64,000 nucleotides of DNA from positions 13,617,497 through 13,681,496 of the forward strand of contig NC_091016.1 in the NCBI RefSeq assembly GCF_041296385.1, written 5' to 3'. This stretch comes from Aphelocoma coerulescens. Lineage: Eukaryota; Chordata; Aves; Passeriformes; Corvidae. Positions 38,601 through 64,000 of the stretch are shown here, in pieces. Every line of letters begins with the position of its first letter. Position 1 is the stretch's first letter. The notes below the pieces were generated by a model. That model was not told the DNA's origin, made no database searches, and saw nothing but the letters and a program-made list of their open reading frames with translations. A program made the translations under genes and the position numbers.

Positions 38601-40109
38601 CCTCTTGCAGGCTGAATTCTGTTGTCAGTTGGATTGTTCCTTGAAACAGTGGAGTTTTTAATTGTTCTTAATGACCTGGGGGCAGTGATGTGTTTGCAGT
38701 GTAGCAAGGGTGAAACTCAGTGGGCCTACCCACATGCAAGAAAAGATTGTCTTAGGTTGCAGAAGTCAGAGAAGAAAGTTGATAATGTTTCAAATGTCCC
38801 TGGAATTAAAATGCTGTTACTTTCCAATTTATTGTTGCTTCTCCTGCTTATGTGCATTCCATTCCTTGTACTTTGTTGCAAGAGTTTATCTGAACTGGTT
38901 CTCTGTACCTGCGGTGTGCTCACAAGGTGACTTCCCATTGCCTTTGGTACTTGGAAAGGTGTTTGTAACCAAGCTCGTGAAGTATCCACTGCAGCCCCAG
39001 CTGATGTGAGAGCCCCTGGATGTGCTCAGGGTGTCTCTCACTGGGATATCCAATCCCAAACACAGTGCTGTGCTGCCTTCATCCTGCACTGTTGGTTTTG
39101 TTGTGTCCTTGGTGGATAGGGGGCCTGGATCCCTTTTGGATTAGGAGGGTTGGGGCAGGTGTTCCTGGTGATGTGCTGGGGGTGTTTCCCAGCAGTCAGG
39201 AGGTCTCAGCTGGCCCAGGACTGTCTGATGGCAGCAGTTTCTTACTTCAGACACAGCTCTCAGGGAGCTGGGGCTACTTGAGAAGGGGAACATCAGCCCC
39301 TGGATGGCACTTGCTGCTGTTCCAGCACTCTTCACTCACCAGGTTCTTAACATGGTTTTCTGGTCCTCATTCTGTTTAAACTGCTTGTTTCTGTAATAAT
39401 AGTAAAAATCCAGGTCTGTGAAGCCTGGTTAATTTTTTTACCATGTAAATACAGCTTCTGTTCCTAGCAAGAAGCATCATGATCCCTGACCTGTTTCAAC
39501 AGTGTCTGAGGGATTTTAAGTCTATATAAACTGTTACAAACAACACAGCTGTTGCGCTGTTCAGTTGCTTTTTACATGAACCTTAGAATCATAGAATCAT
39601 TACCTTCTAGAATACAGAAGTTAATGTTGCAGTAATTAATATTCTTAGTTGTAATGGAATTGGGGGTTTAAGTCTAGATAAGCCTGGGATTACAGCAAGA
39701 GAATAGAAGTTTTAAATGCCTAATTCCTGCTGAGTTTTCTGAACTCATGGTTTGATCTCCCTTCCCTAGAACTAGTTTTACACCCAGCAGTAATCCTGTT
39801 ATGGATGATCACTGCTGTAAAATAAACCACATCCATAGCATTGAGTTTTGAACTGATACTTAAAATATCTAATCCAGGCATAGGATTTGAACATGTATTG
39901 TAGCAATTGTGTGCCAAAGTCCTCAACAAACCCTGTCTGCTTGTCCAGGCACTCCAGGTGGATGGGATGGGGTCAGATTCTAATCTTGTGTGTTTCACTG
40001 CAGGCTGGTTACTTCAGATGTGGCTTTTTACACTGGAAACCTTCAAGCTCTGAAAGGCCTTAACAACTTAGATCTAAACATGGCTGAAATCTGGGAGCAG
40101 AAGAGGTGA
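2547..40109 (+). CDS. VPS54: VPS54, GARP complex subunit (whole gene, 22 coding exons, complete)
   Basis: VPS54 is a subunit of the GARP tethering complex (with VPS51, VPS52 and VPS53) that captures endosome-derived vesicles at the trans-Golgi network. Joining 2547-2682, 3539-3780, 5210-5288, 7928-7962, 9273-9404, 11849-12234, 16159-16285, 17334-17441, 19703-19758, 21207-21303, 21769-22106, 23973-24102, 24540-24721, 25410-25522, 26839-26902, 28886-28991, 32358-32445, 33356-33477, 33582-33662, 36989-37096, 37955-38049 and 40004-40109 gives 976 residues plus stop; human VPS54 is 977. Every junction is GT-AG and keeps frame. The conserved N-terminal region spans roughly residues 190-400, a Ser/Glu-rich linker 490-575, and the C-terminal Vps54 domain region 720 to the end. 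The start is supported by an in-frame TGA at 2535-2537 in the same exon. Introns not listed separately hold nothing I recognise. Identification rests on near-identity to remembered human sequence over all exons. Confidence 0.98.
3539..3780 (+). CDS. VPS54: VPS54 coding exon 2 (residues 46-126)
   Basis: Acceptor gccgcag; donor gtaaga. It encodes a segment with the highly conserved VNLPAALNDPRLAKRESDFF, ending QQEIAP. Phase 1 in, phase 0 out. Confidence 0.97.
5210..5288 (+). CDS. VPS54: VPS54 coding exon 3 (residues 127-153)
   Basis: Acceptor ttctacag; donor gtacag. It encodes REKVHERCKNICTPKDTFDR and on to LLHTH, then the first base of Asp153. It is basic and rich in Cys and His. Confidence 0.95.
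5740..6170 (-). mobile_element. CR1-type LINE 3' fragment (degraded)
   Basis: The sequence reads like the reverse complement of a CR1 tail: tgatctagtctagaccatc, gccagggccacctatggg, then degraded CR1 body to about 6170. It lies in VPS54 intron 3, antisense to the gene. Borders are approximate; short open frames inside are not genes. Confidence 0.75.
7536..7870 (-). mobile_element. CR1-type LINE fragment (strongly degraded)
   Basis: Recognisable reverse-strand CR1 phrases are ggttggcagggacttcag, aggcagcctgctccaatgct and ggttctcctcgtgttcag. They are interrupted by unrelated sequence around 7630-7690. It lies in VPS54 intron 3, about 60 bases before the 35-nt exon 4. Confidence 0.6.
7928..7962 (+). 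CDS. VPS54: VPS54 coding exon 4, 35-nt microexon (residues 153-164)
   Basis: Acceptor attttag; donor gtatgg. It encodes DKSRTDLEQVPK, which matches the human protein as I remember it, so the exon is real despite its size. Its 35-base length means that skipping it would shift the frame. Confidence 0.93.
9273..9404 (+). CDS. VPS54: VPS54 coding exon 5 (residues 165-208)
   Basis: Acceptor ctgtttcag; donor gtacaa. The 44-codon symmetric exon runs from IFMKPDFALEDSL to SSKLLQEK, the lead-in to the conserved N-terminal helical region. Confidence 0.97.
11849..12234 (+). CDS. VPS54: VPS54 coding exon 6 (residues 209-337), largest exon
   Basis: Acceptor cttcccag; donor gtaggt. It encodes LSHYLDIVEVNIAHQISLRS and the rest of the helical N-terminal core through LQGIHSFR. 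This is the region shared by VPS54-like tethering subunits (Vps54_N family). The frame stays open for 53 bases into the upstream intron, but the acceptor and homology fix the border. Confidence 0.98.
14465..14541. repeat. T/G low-complexity tract
   Basis: An irregular run of T and G with ttttttggtttggtttg and ggggggtttttttt segments in VPS54 intron 6. It is simple sequence without a fixed unit. Confidence 0.75.
16159..16285 (+). CDS. VPS54: VPS54 coding exon 7 (residues 337-379)
   Basis: Acceptor tttctcag; donor gtatgt. It completes Arg337 and encodes HLGSQLCELEKLIDKMMIAE onward to EDDCQILEE. Confidence 0.97.
17334..17441 (+). CDS. VPS54: VPS54 coding exon 8 (residues 380-415)
   Basis: Acceptor cttggtag; donor gtaaga. 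The 36-codon symmetric exon runs from ERLVSLVFGLLKQRKLNF to NIIKQ. Confidence 0.97.
18100..18143. repeat. two-copy 22-bp tandem repeat
   Basis: The unit beginning aaagctttattg and ending taaaaccag occurs at 18100-18121 and 18122-18143, differing at one base (c versus a). A partial ctaaaacca follows. It lies in VPS54 intron 8. Confidence 0.8.
19703..19758 (+). CDS. VPS54: VPS54 coding exon 9, 56 nt (residues 416-434)
   Basis: Acceptor tttgacag; donor gtaagt, immediately followed by a long T run at 19779-19795. It encodes CVVNTVSQIEEIDTEVVV and two bases of Lys434. The codon frame leaves no stop. Confidence 0.94.
19779..19795. repeat. poly(T) run
   Basis: Seventeen T in a row, about 20 bases after the donor of VPS54 exon 9. 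Confidence 0.85.
20125..20470 (+). mobile_element. CR1-type LINE fragment (degraded, sense to VPS54)
   Basis: CR1-like body on the + strand: gatggagccaggctcctctc, then agaagcccagagaagctgtg and a trailing cttgagcagggcttgg. It lies in VPS54 intron 9 and lacks the terminal short repeat. Coding capacity is absent. Confidence 0.65.
21207..21303 (+). CDS. VPS54: VPS54 coding exon 10 (residues 434-466)
   Basis: Acceptor ttttcag; donor gtaaga. It encodes LADQMRMMNFPQWFDLLKNI and on to KFTIFLKRIK. Confidence 0.97.
21769..22106 (+). CDS. VPS54: VPS54 coding exon 11 (residues 467-579), GC-rich linker exon
   Basis: Acceptor cattttag; donor gtgagt. It begins ATLNTIRSVVFLVLDKNQKT and carries the conserved HEGMFISDAF, then a Ser/Glu/Pro-rich, probably disordered linker (SEPCSSDSVSEPE). 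From about 21839 to 22080 the third codon positions are overwhelmingly G or C, and CpGs are frequent, unlike the AT-leaning exons on either side. Confidence 0.97.
22511..22530. repeat. (GTTT)5 microsatellite
   Basis: Five perfect GTTT units in VPS54 intron 11. Confidence 0.9.
23973..24102 (+). CDS. VPS54: VPS54 coding exon 12 (residues 579-622)
   Basis: Acceptor tttttag; donor gtgagg. It encodes ISDDMKLTDLELVRLANNIQ onward to VKFLMARAK. Confidence 0.97.
24540..24721 (+). CDS. VPS54: VPS54 coding exon 13 (residues 623-683)
   Basis: Acceptor tgcatgcag; donor gtacct. It encodes DGFLEKLNSNEFVTLSRLME through FHEERKTKL and two bases of Ser683. Confidence 0.97.
25410..25522 (+). CDS. VPS54: VPS54 coding exon 14 (residues 683-721)
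   Basis: Acceptor tataaccag; donor gtgtgt. It encodes LLLDNERWKQAEVPAEFQDL onward to ISLPEKKPT. Confidence 0.96.
26839..26902 (+). CDS. VPS54: VPS54 coding exon 15, 64 nt (residues 721-742)
   Basis: Acceptor atgtctag; donor gtaaga. It encodes TEERKPAEFLIVEGQKYATV with split codons at both ends. It sits near the beginning of the C-terminal Vps54 domain. Confidence 0.94.
27249..27635 (-). mobile_element. CR1-type LINE 3' fragment
   Basis: Reverse-strand CR1 tail with ctgctcagagccctgtccaa, tccaccacctctctgggcag and ttcttccttatgtccag, ending near ttctctccaggctgga. It lies in VPS54 intron 15, antisense to the gene. Confidence 0.85.
28886..28991 (+). CDS. VPS54: VPS54 coding exon 16 (residues 742-777)
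   Basis: Acceptor ctttcag; donor gtatgg. It encodes TVLLLIRIILEYCQCVDNIP onward to MLTRLSDLLK, a hydrophobic helix-rich piece of the Vps54 domain. Confidence 0.97.
30005..30045. repeat. two-copy 20/21-bp tandem repeat
   Basis: tttgcatatcttccctctcc at 30005-30024 is followed directly by a copy with one extra a at 30025-30045. The first copy carries the octamer word ATTTGCAT at 30004-30011. It lies in VPS54 intron 16. Confidence 0.8.
30410..30888 (-). mobile_element. CR1-type LINE 3' fragment (well preserved)
   Basis: It begins with the CR1 terminal region (atcatggaatcatttagatt), followed by ccaccactaaaccatgtccc and gggcagcctgttccaaacct, ending near gcccaaactgagcacacg. It lies in VPS54 intron 16, antisense to the gene. 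The overlapping open frames of 120 and 162 codons are repeat-derived chance frames. Confidence 0.9.
32358..32445 (+). CDS. VPS54: VPS54 coding exon 17 (residues 778-807)
   Basis: Acceptor tcttacag; donor gtatgg. It encodes YFNSRSCQLVLGAGALQVVG onward to TITTKNL, essentially invariant among vertebrates as far as I recall. Confidence 0.97.
33356..33477 (+). CDS. VPS54: VPS54 coding exon 18 (residues 807-847)
   Basis: Acceptor attcacag; donor gtaatt. It encodes LSSRCLQLIVHYIPIIRAHF onward to MLRHFDHITK. The intron that follows is only 104 bases. Confidence 0.97.
33582..33662 (+). CDS. VPS54: VPS54 coding exon 19 (residues 848-874)
   Basis: Acceptor cccttacag; donor gtaatg. The 27-codon symmetric exon runs from DYHDHIAEISAKLVAIMDSL to FDKLLSK, in the C-terminal helical-bundle region. 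Confidence 0.97.
35172..35216 (+). repeat. 18-bp-stem inverted repeat (hairpin)
   Basis: Arms 35172-35189 and 35199-35216 pair over 18 positions; in + strand RNA all pairs are Watson-Crick except one G-U (35186 with 35102 plus 100, i.e. 35202). The loop is nine bases (35190-35198). A third partial arm copy (gcagagcataa) follows at 35220-35230. It lies in VPS54 intron 19. Confidence 0.85.
36989..37096 (+). CDS. VPS54: VPS54 coding exon 20 (residues 875-910)
   Basis: Acceptor atttgcag; donor gtgaat. The 36-codon symmetric exon runs from YEVKAPVPSACFRNICKQMA to LLPEEQTQ. Confidence 0.97.
37955..38049 (+). CDS. VPS54: VPS54 coding exon 21 (residues 911-942)
   Basis: Acceptor cttctag; donor gtgagt. 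It encodes MLFLRINASYKLHLKRQLAH onward to VVNDGGPLN, with two bases of Gly942. Confidence 0.97.
39585..39606 (-). mobile_element. possible CR1 terminal remnant
   Basis: The phrase agaatcatagaatcatta looks like the terminal short repeat of a reverse-strand CR1 copy with almost nothing else retained. It lies in VPS54 intron 21. The match is short and could be chance. Confidence 0.4.
40004..40109 (+). CDS. VPS54: VPS54 coding exon 22 (residues 942-976 and stop)
   Basis: Acceptor cactgcag. It encodes LVTSDVAFYTGNLQALKGLN and NLDLNMAEIWEQKR, then TGA at 40107-40109. The Leu in the DLN motif (residue 966) aligns with mouse Leu967, the residue changed in the wobbler motor-neuron mutant; here it is the normal Leu. 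Confidence 0.98.
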
Positions 40110-40615
40110 TAATCCACTGGGAGCAGTCACTTGGCTCTGAGAACAGACTGACTTTCTTCTAAGCAGCGTGACGACGGTGAGGTGAATACTTGAGCCCAGA
40201 GCCCCAGAAGGGCAGGATTGACAGTCGGGGGAGCTTAGACTCAGAGGGTGCTGCAGGGAGAGATCCTTCCAGTGTCCTTCAGCAAGAAACAAGTGATCAG
40301 CTGTCTGTGCAATGTTTTTTCATTCTCTCTGGAAACAGACTCAGGTTTCTTTGGACCAAATCCAAAAGAACACATAGCTGTAACACAGCTGTAGTTGTCT
40401 AGAATGCTCTGTATATCTTTATATTAAAAAGATGCTTTGCATTTCTTCTAGTGCAATGAAATTCACATGGTGTCCCACCTTATTTAATGATGGTACAATA
40501 TAAAAATCTTGCAGTTGGAACTCTGTAGAAAATGTTTTTCTCTATGAAACTATGCTGTTCTAAAATTTATTTTTTTACAGAACTTTATATAAATAAATGT
40601 CTTTTGATTGCTCAC
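40110..40615 (+). other. VPS54: VPS54 3'UTR to the proximal poly(A) site
   Basis: Non-coding sequence follows the TGA. A canonical AATAAA at 40592-40597 is followed by a T-rich stretch (tgtcttttgattg), which would give cleavage near 40610-40620. A weaker ATTAAA lies at 40423-40428. The exact end cannot be fixed from sequence. Confidence 0.7.
40592..40597 (+). terminator. VPS54: VPS54 poly(A) signal AATAAA
   Basis: Canonical hexamer about 480 bases after the stop codon with a U/GU-rich downstream element. A further + strand AATAAA at 41199-41204, followed by agttgttttt, could serve as a distal site. Confidence 0.65.
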
Positions 40616-41220
40616 ATATAGGATTCAGCTTTGTTAGGGAGCAATCCTGTTCCAGGGGATTTCTCATGACCTAAAATCTGAAGATAAGATTTTCTAAGCA
40701 AAGGCCAGTTCCTCAACGCCATTCCCTGTGGGATAGAGGAGTGACCTGACCCTCATTGTCAGTGACAGGGTAACACTGGGGCTTCTGGGGGAACTGGAAG
40801 GTGGGAGAAAGGCTGCTGTGTAGGGATGGCCACCTCCAGCTGCCCATGGCCCCAGCCAGTGGGGAAGGACAGGGCCATAAAGAATAGGGCAGGAAGAATG
40901 TTCAGGTTTTTAGGCTGCTTATAAAAGGCTGCATCATTAAGGAGAGTGCAGCTGCAATCAATGTATTTCAGAGTTTTTAATACTATCTTTAACAGACTGG
41001 AGGCTGCCAATAGCCAGTACAAGTGCCTGTGTTTCTCACCTCACCTCACCCCTCTGTACCTGACCCTGGTCGAGTGCCTAACCCTGAGATGATCATGTCT
41101 GATGGAATGGTCTCTGCTGCAGTGTGTGTGTGCCTGTGGTGCCCTCAGCCAGGCATGCTGACCTGGTAGCATAACACGTGTCATTAATTGTCAGTCAAAA
41201 TAAAGCTCTACAATCACAGT
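40616..41220. other. short convergent intergenic stretch
   Basis: Between the proximal VPS54 poly(A) site and the likely end of UGP2 there are only about 600 bases. I see no gene here. The + strand AATAAA at 41199-41204 near its right edge may let some VPS54 transcripts run across it. Confidence 0.6.
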
Positions 41221-42196
41221 TGTTTTTAAAGACCAACTTCTTTAATGATACATACCAGTGTTATACTAAGCTTATAAAATAAAGTTGTCTGCATGTAAAT
41301 ACAAGAGAAACATTAAGAAATCAATAGTGATCAGGACAGGGATTTCGATTCCTGTACAAATTTAGAAACTTAAGAGAAGATAAATTAACATACATGGCTG
41401 TGACAATATGAACATAGGTGTAGTCAACGTGATCCATTTATTGAAAAAAGAGGGCAGATCAAGGATTAAGATATTAACAGGAGATCCAGTCTTAATGGGA
41501 TGTGAGAAAGCAAACACCACACGTGGCTACTGAGGCATTTTTCTCAAGTATTGGATTCTTTGGGCAAGTTTGGAACACGGATGATTCCCACTCTCACGAT
41601 ACGGAAATGGAGGTATTGACAGCCTTACCCCAGTACCTCGACATACAACTGGGATAGGACATCCCACTTGTAGTTTGGGGGGGGTTGAAAAGGGCTACAG
41701 GTTGTGAGCACATGAAATACAGGGTTTTAAGAGCCTGTTTAGCAGTAGTGAAACTTTTGGTTTTCAACTGTGCCTTCCTAAAACGTCACAGGAGTTGCCA
41801 ACCGTGTTGTCCCACATGTATTGCTTCACAGCTTTATTTCTGCAGTTACAAGCAATTCAAAACTACTGAATGGTCGAGGCAAGCCTCTGAACTTCTTATC
41901 AAAGAAGATCTGTCCATCTTCCCGCAAGACAAACAGTATTGCACTTCAAGGTTATATTAACTGAGTTACAGAATCTCTTTAAGGACTGAAGCATTACTTA
42001 CGCACATCCATGGTGCTTATGTGGCTGCTTAAAGATAAGCAAGAGAAATTAATTTTAAATTAATACTGCAGGGTACTGTGAAGATGACAAAGCATAGGCC
42101 CTCTGTGTACTTAGACTTCTAATGCTTAAAAGGTTCTTCCACGACGAGGCTGGTTTGGCACAGCAGCCCCAGCCCTGACCGTGCCCTCTCCTGGAC
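41221..42196 (-). other. UGP2: UGP2 3'UTR (extent provisional)
   Basis: Sequence between the UGP2 stop and the most distal candidate poly(A) signal, up to about 975 bases. It holds two further candidate AATAAA signals (41833-41838, 41437-41442), so shorter 3'UTRs of about 380 or 780 bases are possible. No other gene is visible. Confidence 0.6.
41241..41246 (-). terminator. UGP2: candidate distal UGP2 poly(A) signal ATTAAA
   Basis: Read on the - strand this is ATTAAA followed by GU-rich sequence (GTTGGTCTTT, TGTGATTGT), a good arrangement for cleavage near 41220. Competing - strand AATAAA hexamers are at 41437-41442 and 41833-41838; which are used cannot be told from sequence. Confidence 0.5.
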
Positions 42197-61288
<19,092 letters not shown>

Positions 61289-61515
61289 TTTCGCGCTTTA
61301 ACAAATAAACACTTGGGTAAACACAGAGTGCCCCGCTCGGGGGGTTCCGCCCCGCGGCGGGCAGCGAAGGGCCGGAGCGCGGCTGCCGCCCCTGCGGAGG
61401 CTGCGGCGGGAGAGGCGGCGACCCCGGCCTCGCTGGGAGCTCCCGCCCGCCCGCCGCGCTGCCCCTCCGCCGAGCAGTCCCTCCCGGGCCGGCGGGCGGG
61501 CGGCGAACCCCGAGC

Positions 61516-61525
61516 AATTTAAATT
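61516..61525 (-). promoter_or_regulatory. UGP2: possible TATA-like AT box
   Basis: AATTTAAATT stands alone in sequence that is otherwise almost purely G and C, about 230 bases upstream of the UGP2 ATG. If it acts as a core element, transcription would begin around 61490 with a 5'UTR near 200 bases. This is inferred from position and composition only. Confidence 0.3.
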
Positions 61526-61672
61526 TCATCAATGGAAGAGGCGGACCCGCCGCGCCCCGGGTTTCGCCACCCCCGACCCTCCCCTCCCCTCCCCGCCGGG
61601 CCGGGCCGCCCGCCTCCCCGGGGAGCTCCCGGCGCGGCTCCTCCCCGCTCCGGGACGCGATGGGACGGGACA

Positions 61673-61692
61673 GGCCGGGCCGGGCCGGGCCG
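61673..61692. repeat. (GGCCG)4 short tandem repeat
   Basis: Four perfect GGCCG units inside the CpG island. Confidence 0.85.
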
Positions 61693-62013
61693 GCGCGGCC
61701 GCCCCGCGCTCCGCCCGCCCCGCGCGGCCTCCAGGCCGGGGGCGGCCCCGTCCCACCACCGCCCCGGGCCGGGCCTCGCCGCGGGGCCCCCCCCCCGCGC
61801 CCGGGCCGGGCGGTGCCGGCGGCGGCCGCGCCGAACCCACCTCGTCCTGCGGCACCGCGGGCGGGGGGGCGGGGACCCGCGTGCCGCGCGCGCCCCCGCC
61901 CACCCCCTCCCCCCGCGGCGGGGGCGGGGCCCGCGCCCATCCCGGCGGGCCCCTCGCGCGCGCCGCCGCCGGAAGTGGGCGGGGCCCGGGAGCCCACCCG
62001 GCCGCGAGCGGCG

Positions 62014-62057
62014 GGGGCGGGAGCGGGGCGGGAGCGGGGCGGGAGCGGGGCGGGAGC
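62014..62057. repeat. four-copy 11-bp GC-box tandem repeat
   Basis: GGGGCGGGAGC repeats four times without mismatch. Each unit contains a GGGGCGGG Sp/KLF-type GC box. The array is also a run of G-tracts with G-quadruplex potential on the + strand. Confidence 0.9.
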
Positions 62058-62119
62058 GGAGGCGCGGGGCCGGCGGAGGGCCCGGGGCGCGCCCTTGAGC
62101 GGCGGTGAGCGTGCTTCGG

Positions 62120-62482
62120 GCGCAGAGAAGGAGGCTCCGGGGGGAACTTCTCGCTCCACAGCTCCCTGACAGGAGGCTGTAGTCGGGTGGGACTCGGCCT
62201 CTTCTCCCAGGCAAACAGCGGCAGGATGAGAGGATGTGGCCTCGAGCTGCGCCAGAGGAGGTTTAGGTTGGGCACTAAGAAGAATTTTTTCACAGAAAGC
62301 GTAGTTTGACATTGGAATGGGCTGCCCAGGGAGGTGGCGGAGTCACCGTCCCTGGAGGTGTCTGAGGGAAGACCAGACGTGGCACTCAGTGCCGGGGTCT
62401 GACTGACACCGTGGTGTTGGGTCACGGGTTGGACTCGATGACCTCAGAGGCCTTTCCCAACCTGATTGATTCTGTGATTCTG
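62120..62482 (+). mobile_element. CR1-type LINE 3' fragment abutting the UGP2 CpG island
   Basis: Forward CR1 tail: gctccctgacaggaggctgt, tgggctgcccagggaggtgg, gtccctggaggtgtctga, ggttggactcgatgacctc and terminal tgattctgtgattctg. It keeps many CpGs and starts where the island's GC-rich sequence fades. Confidence 0.92.
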
Positions 62483-64000
62483 TTAAGTGTATCTGATTTT
62501 GGAGTGTACCATGAGTTAAAGCATCTCCACCCGTGGCTTTCCATCCCGGGTTCATGGCCACATTCAGTGCTGGGGAGGTGCCGTGCTGGTGCAGCGCCCC
62601 TGGCAAGCATACAGGTGCCAGGGGCCAAGTGTCGCTCCTGAGCTAGGCTGTGATTTCCCTCTTTGTCAAATATTTTCCCGAATTTTGCCTGCAGACACTT
62701 CCCAGCGGTGCTTTGGCTTCCCTCTGCACTGTGGTGACACCCAATTACGGTATAAACTCCCTGCATGCCATAAATACCCCCCAGCACCCTCCAGGTAAAT
62801 CACCACCCTGGTTTTTACCTTCTCATTTTTCTAAAATCAGCTCTATATGGCCTTGCAATATATGTTTGTATGTAAAATCATATGTAATACATCACTGAAG
62901 CCTTATATCCACAGAGAGTCAAACTGCAGACCAGACCAGTGCCCTGTTACCATGAGGTGTGGGAATTGGCAGGGTGCTGCTGGATTCCAGTTTCAAGGGG
63001 TGGATGGGTGCAGCCTTGCCTGAGATGGGCAGGGTGGTCTTCATCTCTCCTGGCTGAAGCTCCCTGTAAGTTCTCTGGGATAAACCAGGGAACCCCCAGG
63101 ATGAGCCAGTCCATTTGGGGGTGGGATGGCTCACCTCTGCATCTGCCGGTTTCTTGGCTTTTAAGAAAACCAAAAATGCAAAGACCCTGTGAATTTTACA
63201 TCCCAATCCACTGGACCTGGGAGCATCCCTTTTCATTTTGTACTGCTAGACAGTACAGGGCTCACTGCATTCTACCTTCTTGACATCAGGGAAGATGCTC
63301 CTCTTTCTGCCCCAGATCCACCAGGAAAAAGTCCTGGATTCACTCCAGAACTTCAGCAAAATCCTGATCCTTTTCTCTAGACAGTGATGGGAGCTTGCTG
63401 TTATCTTAAATGTAAGAGCAGCCCCACTCCTGTCCTTGCACTGTTAATTAAAATGCTTTGATTTAAACCTGTTGCTCTGTTTGTACAGCTCAGCTCTGCT
63501 ACGATCCCACACCCAACACCCGCAAGCCAAACACAGCCTAGGTGATCTCTGGATAGGACTTAGGGGCAACTTTTGTGCAGCTGTCCTTTTAAAGGATAAT
63601 TACAGGCATAACTTATAGGGTAATGAGCAGAGAGAACTTTTTATCTGCCAGCAATAAAACTAATTCCAGTGACCTGGCTCACTATGGTGGAACCAGGGGA
63701 AAGCCCTCCCTCCTTCACTGCGTTTTATGGAAGGAGAGAGGGGTAGGGGTAACCAGAACCAATCTGTCCAAAAGCAGCAAAGTTTGGTAAAGCTCTTGAG
63801 CTCGATTAAACTCAGGGAGAGGTTTATCTCACAGGACACGGGCAAGCTGCTCGTGCAGCCTCCTGGCGCTGCTCCTGAAATGCCAGCCAGGGATGCGCAG
63901 GGAGCAGTGTCCTGGCAGCTCATCCACCTGCACCAACATTTCGGGTTAAGTAGACACAGGAACACCAAAGAGAGGTCTAAATGGCCCAAATGGAAAAGAA
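62483..64000. other. non-coding flank upstream of UGP2
   Basis: No exon, repeat or promoter that I recognise. Open frames are all short and lack coding character. By the human gene order the next gene in this direction would be MDH1 or WDPCP, but nothing of them is seen in the window. Confidence 0.6.

Overview
This is a vertebrate nuclear genomic window, most likely from a bird. It holds intron-rich genes with GT-AG introns and isolated coding exons of 35 to 386 bases, a CpG-island promoter, and several 5'-truncated CR1-type LINE tails, the usual interspersed repeat of birds. Frequent T/G-rich and A-rich low-complexity runs fit a bird, but the species cannot be fixed from sequence alone.

Two complete protein-coding genes lie tail to tail. 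On the + strand, VPS54 (GARP tethering-complex subunit) has 22 coding exons from 2547 to 40109. They splice in frame with no internal stop into 2931 coding bases, or 976 residues. Its noncoding first exon and promoter lie left of the window. On the - strand, UGP2 (UTP-glucose-1-phosphate uridylyltransferase) has 10 coding exons from 61288 down to 42197, splicing into 1527 bases, or 508 residues. Its promoter is the CpG island at about 60.97-62.16 kb. The VPS54/UGP2 neighbourhood and convergent orientation match what I know of the human locus.

Layout: 1-2520, end of VPS54 intron 1; 2521-40109, VPS54 body with five intronic CR1 tails; 40110-about 41220, VPS54 3'UTR and a very short intergenic space with poly(A) signals facing each other; about 41220-42196, UGP2 3'UTR; 42197-61288, UGP2 body with one CR1; 60.97-62.16 kb, GC-rich promoter island; 62.12-62.48 kb, a CR1 tail touching the island; 62.48-64.0 kb, non-coding with nothing recognised.

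The two genes do not act in one pathway. VPS54 serves endosome-to-Golgi retrograde traffic; UGP2 makes UDP-glucose for glycogen, glycoconjugates and matrix polysaccharides. I found no tRNA, rRNA, CRISPR array, intact transposon, viral insertion or undescribed multi-gene system. The unusual signals are local: a strong intronic hairpin, a GC-rich patch confined to one VPS54 exon, facing poly(A) signals, a tandem GC-box array, and small tandem or palindromic repeats. Exon borders were set by hand from splice signals, frame continuity and remembered human VPS54 and UGP2 proteins. No alignment or database search was run.
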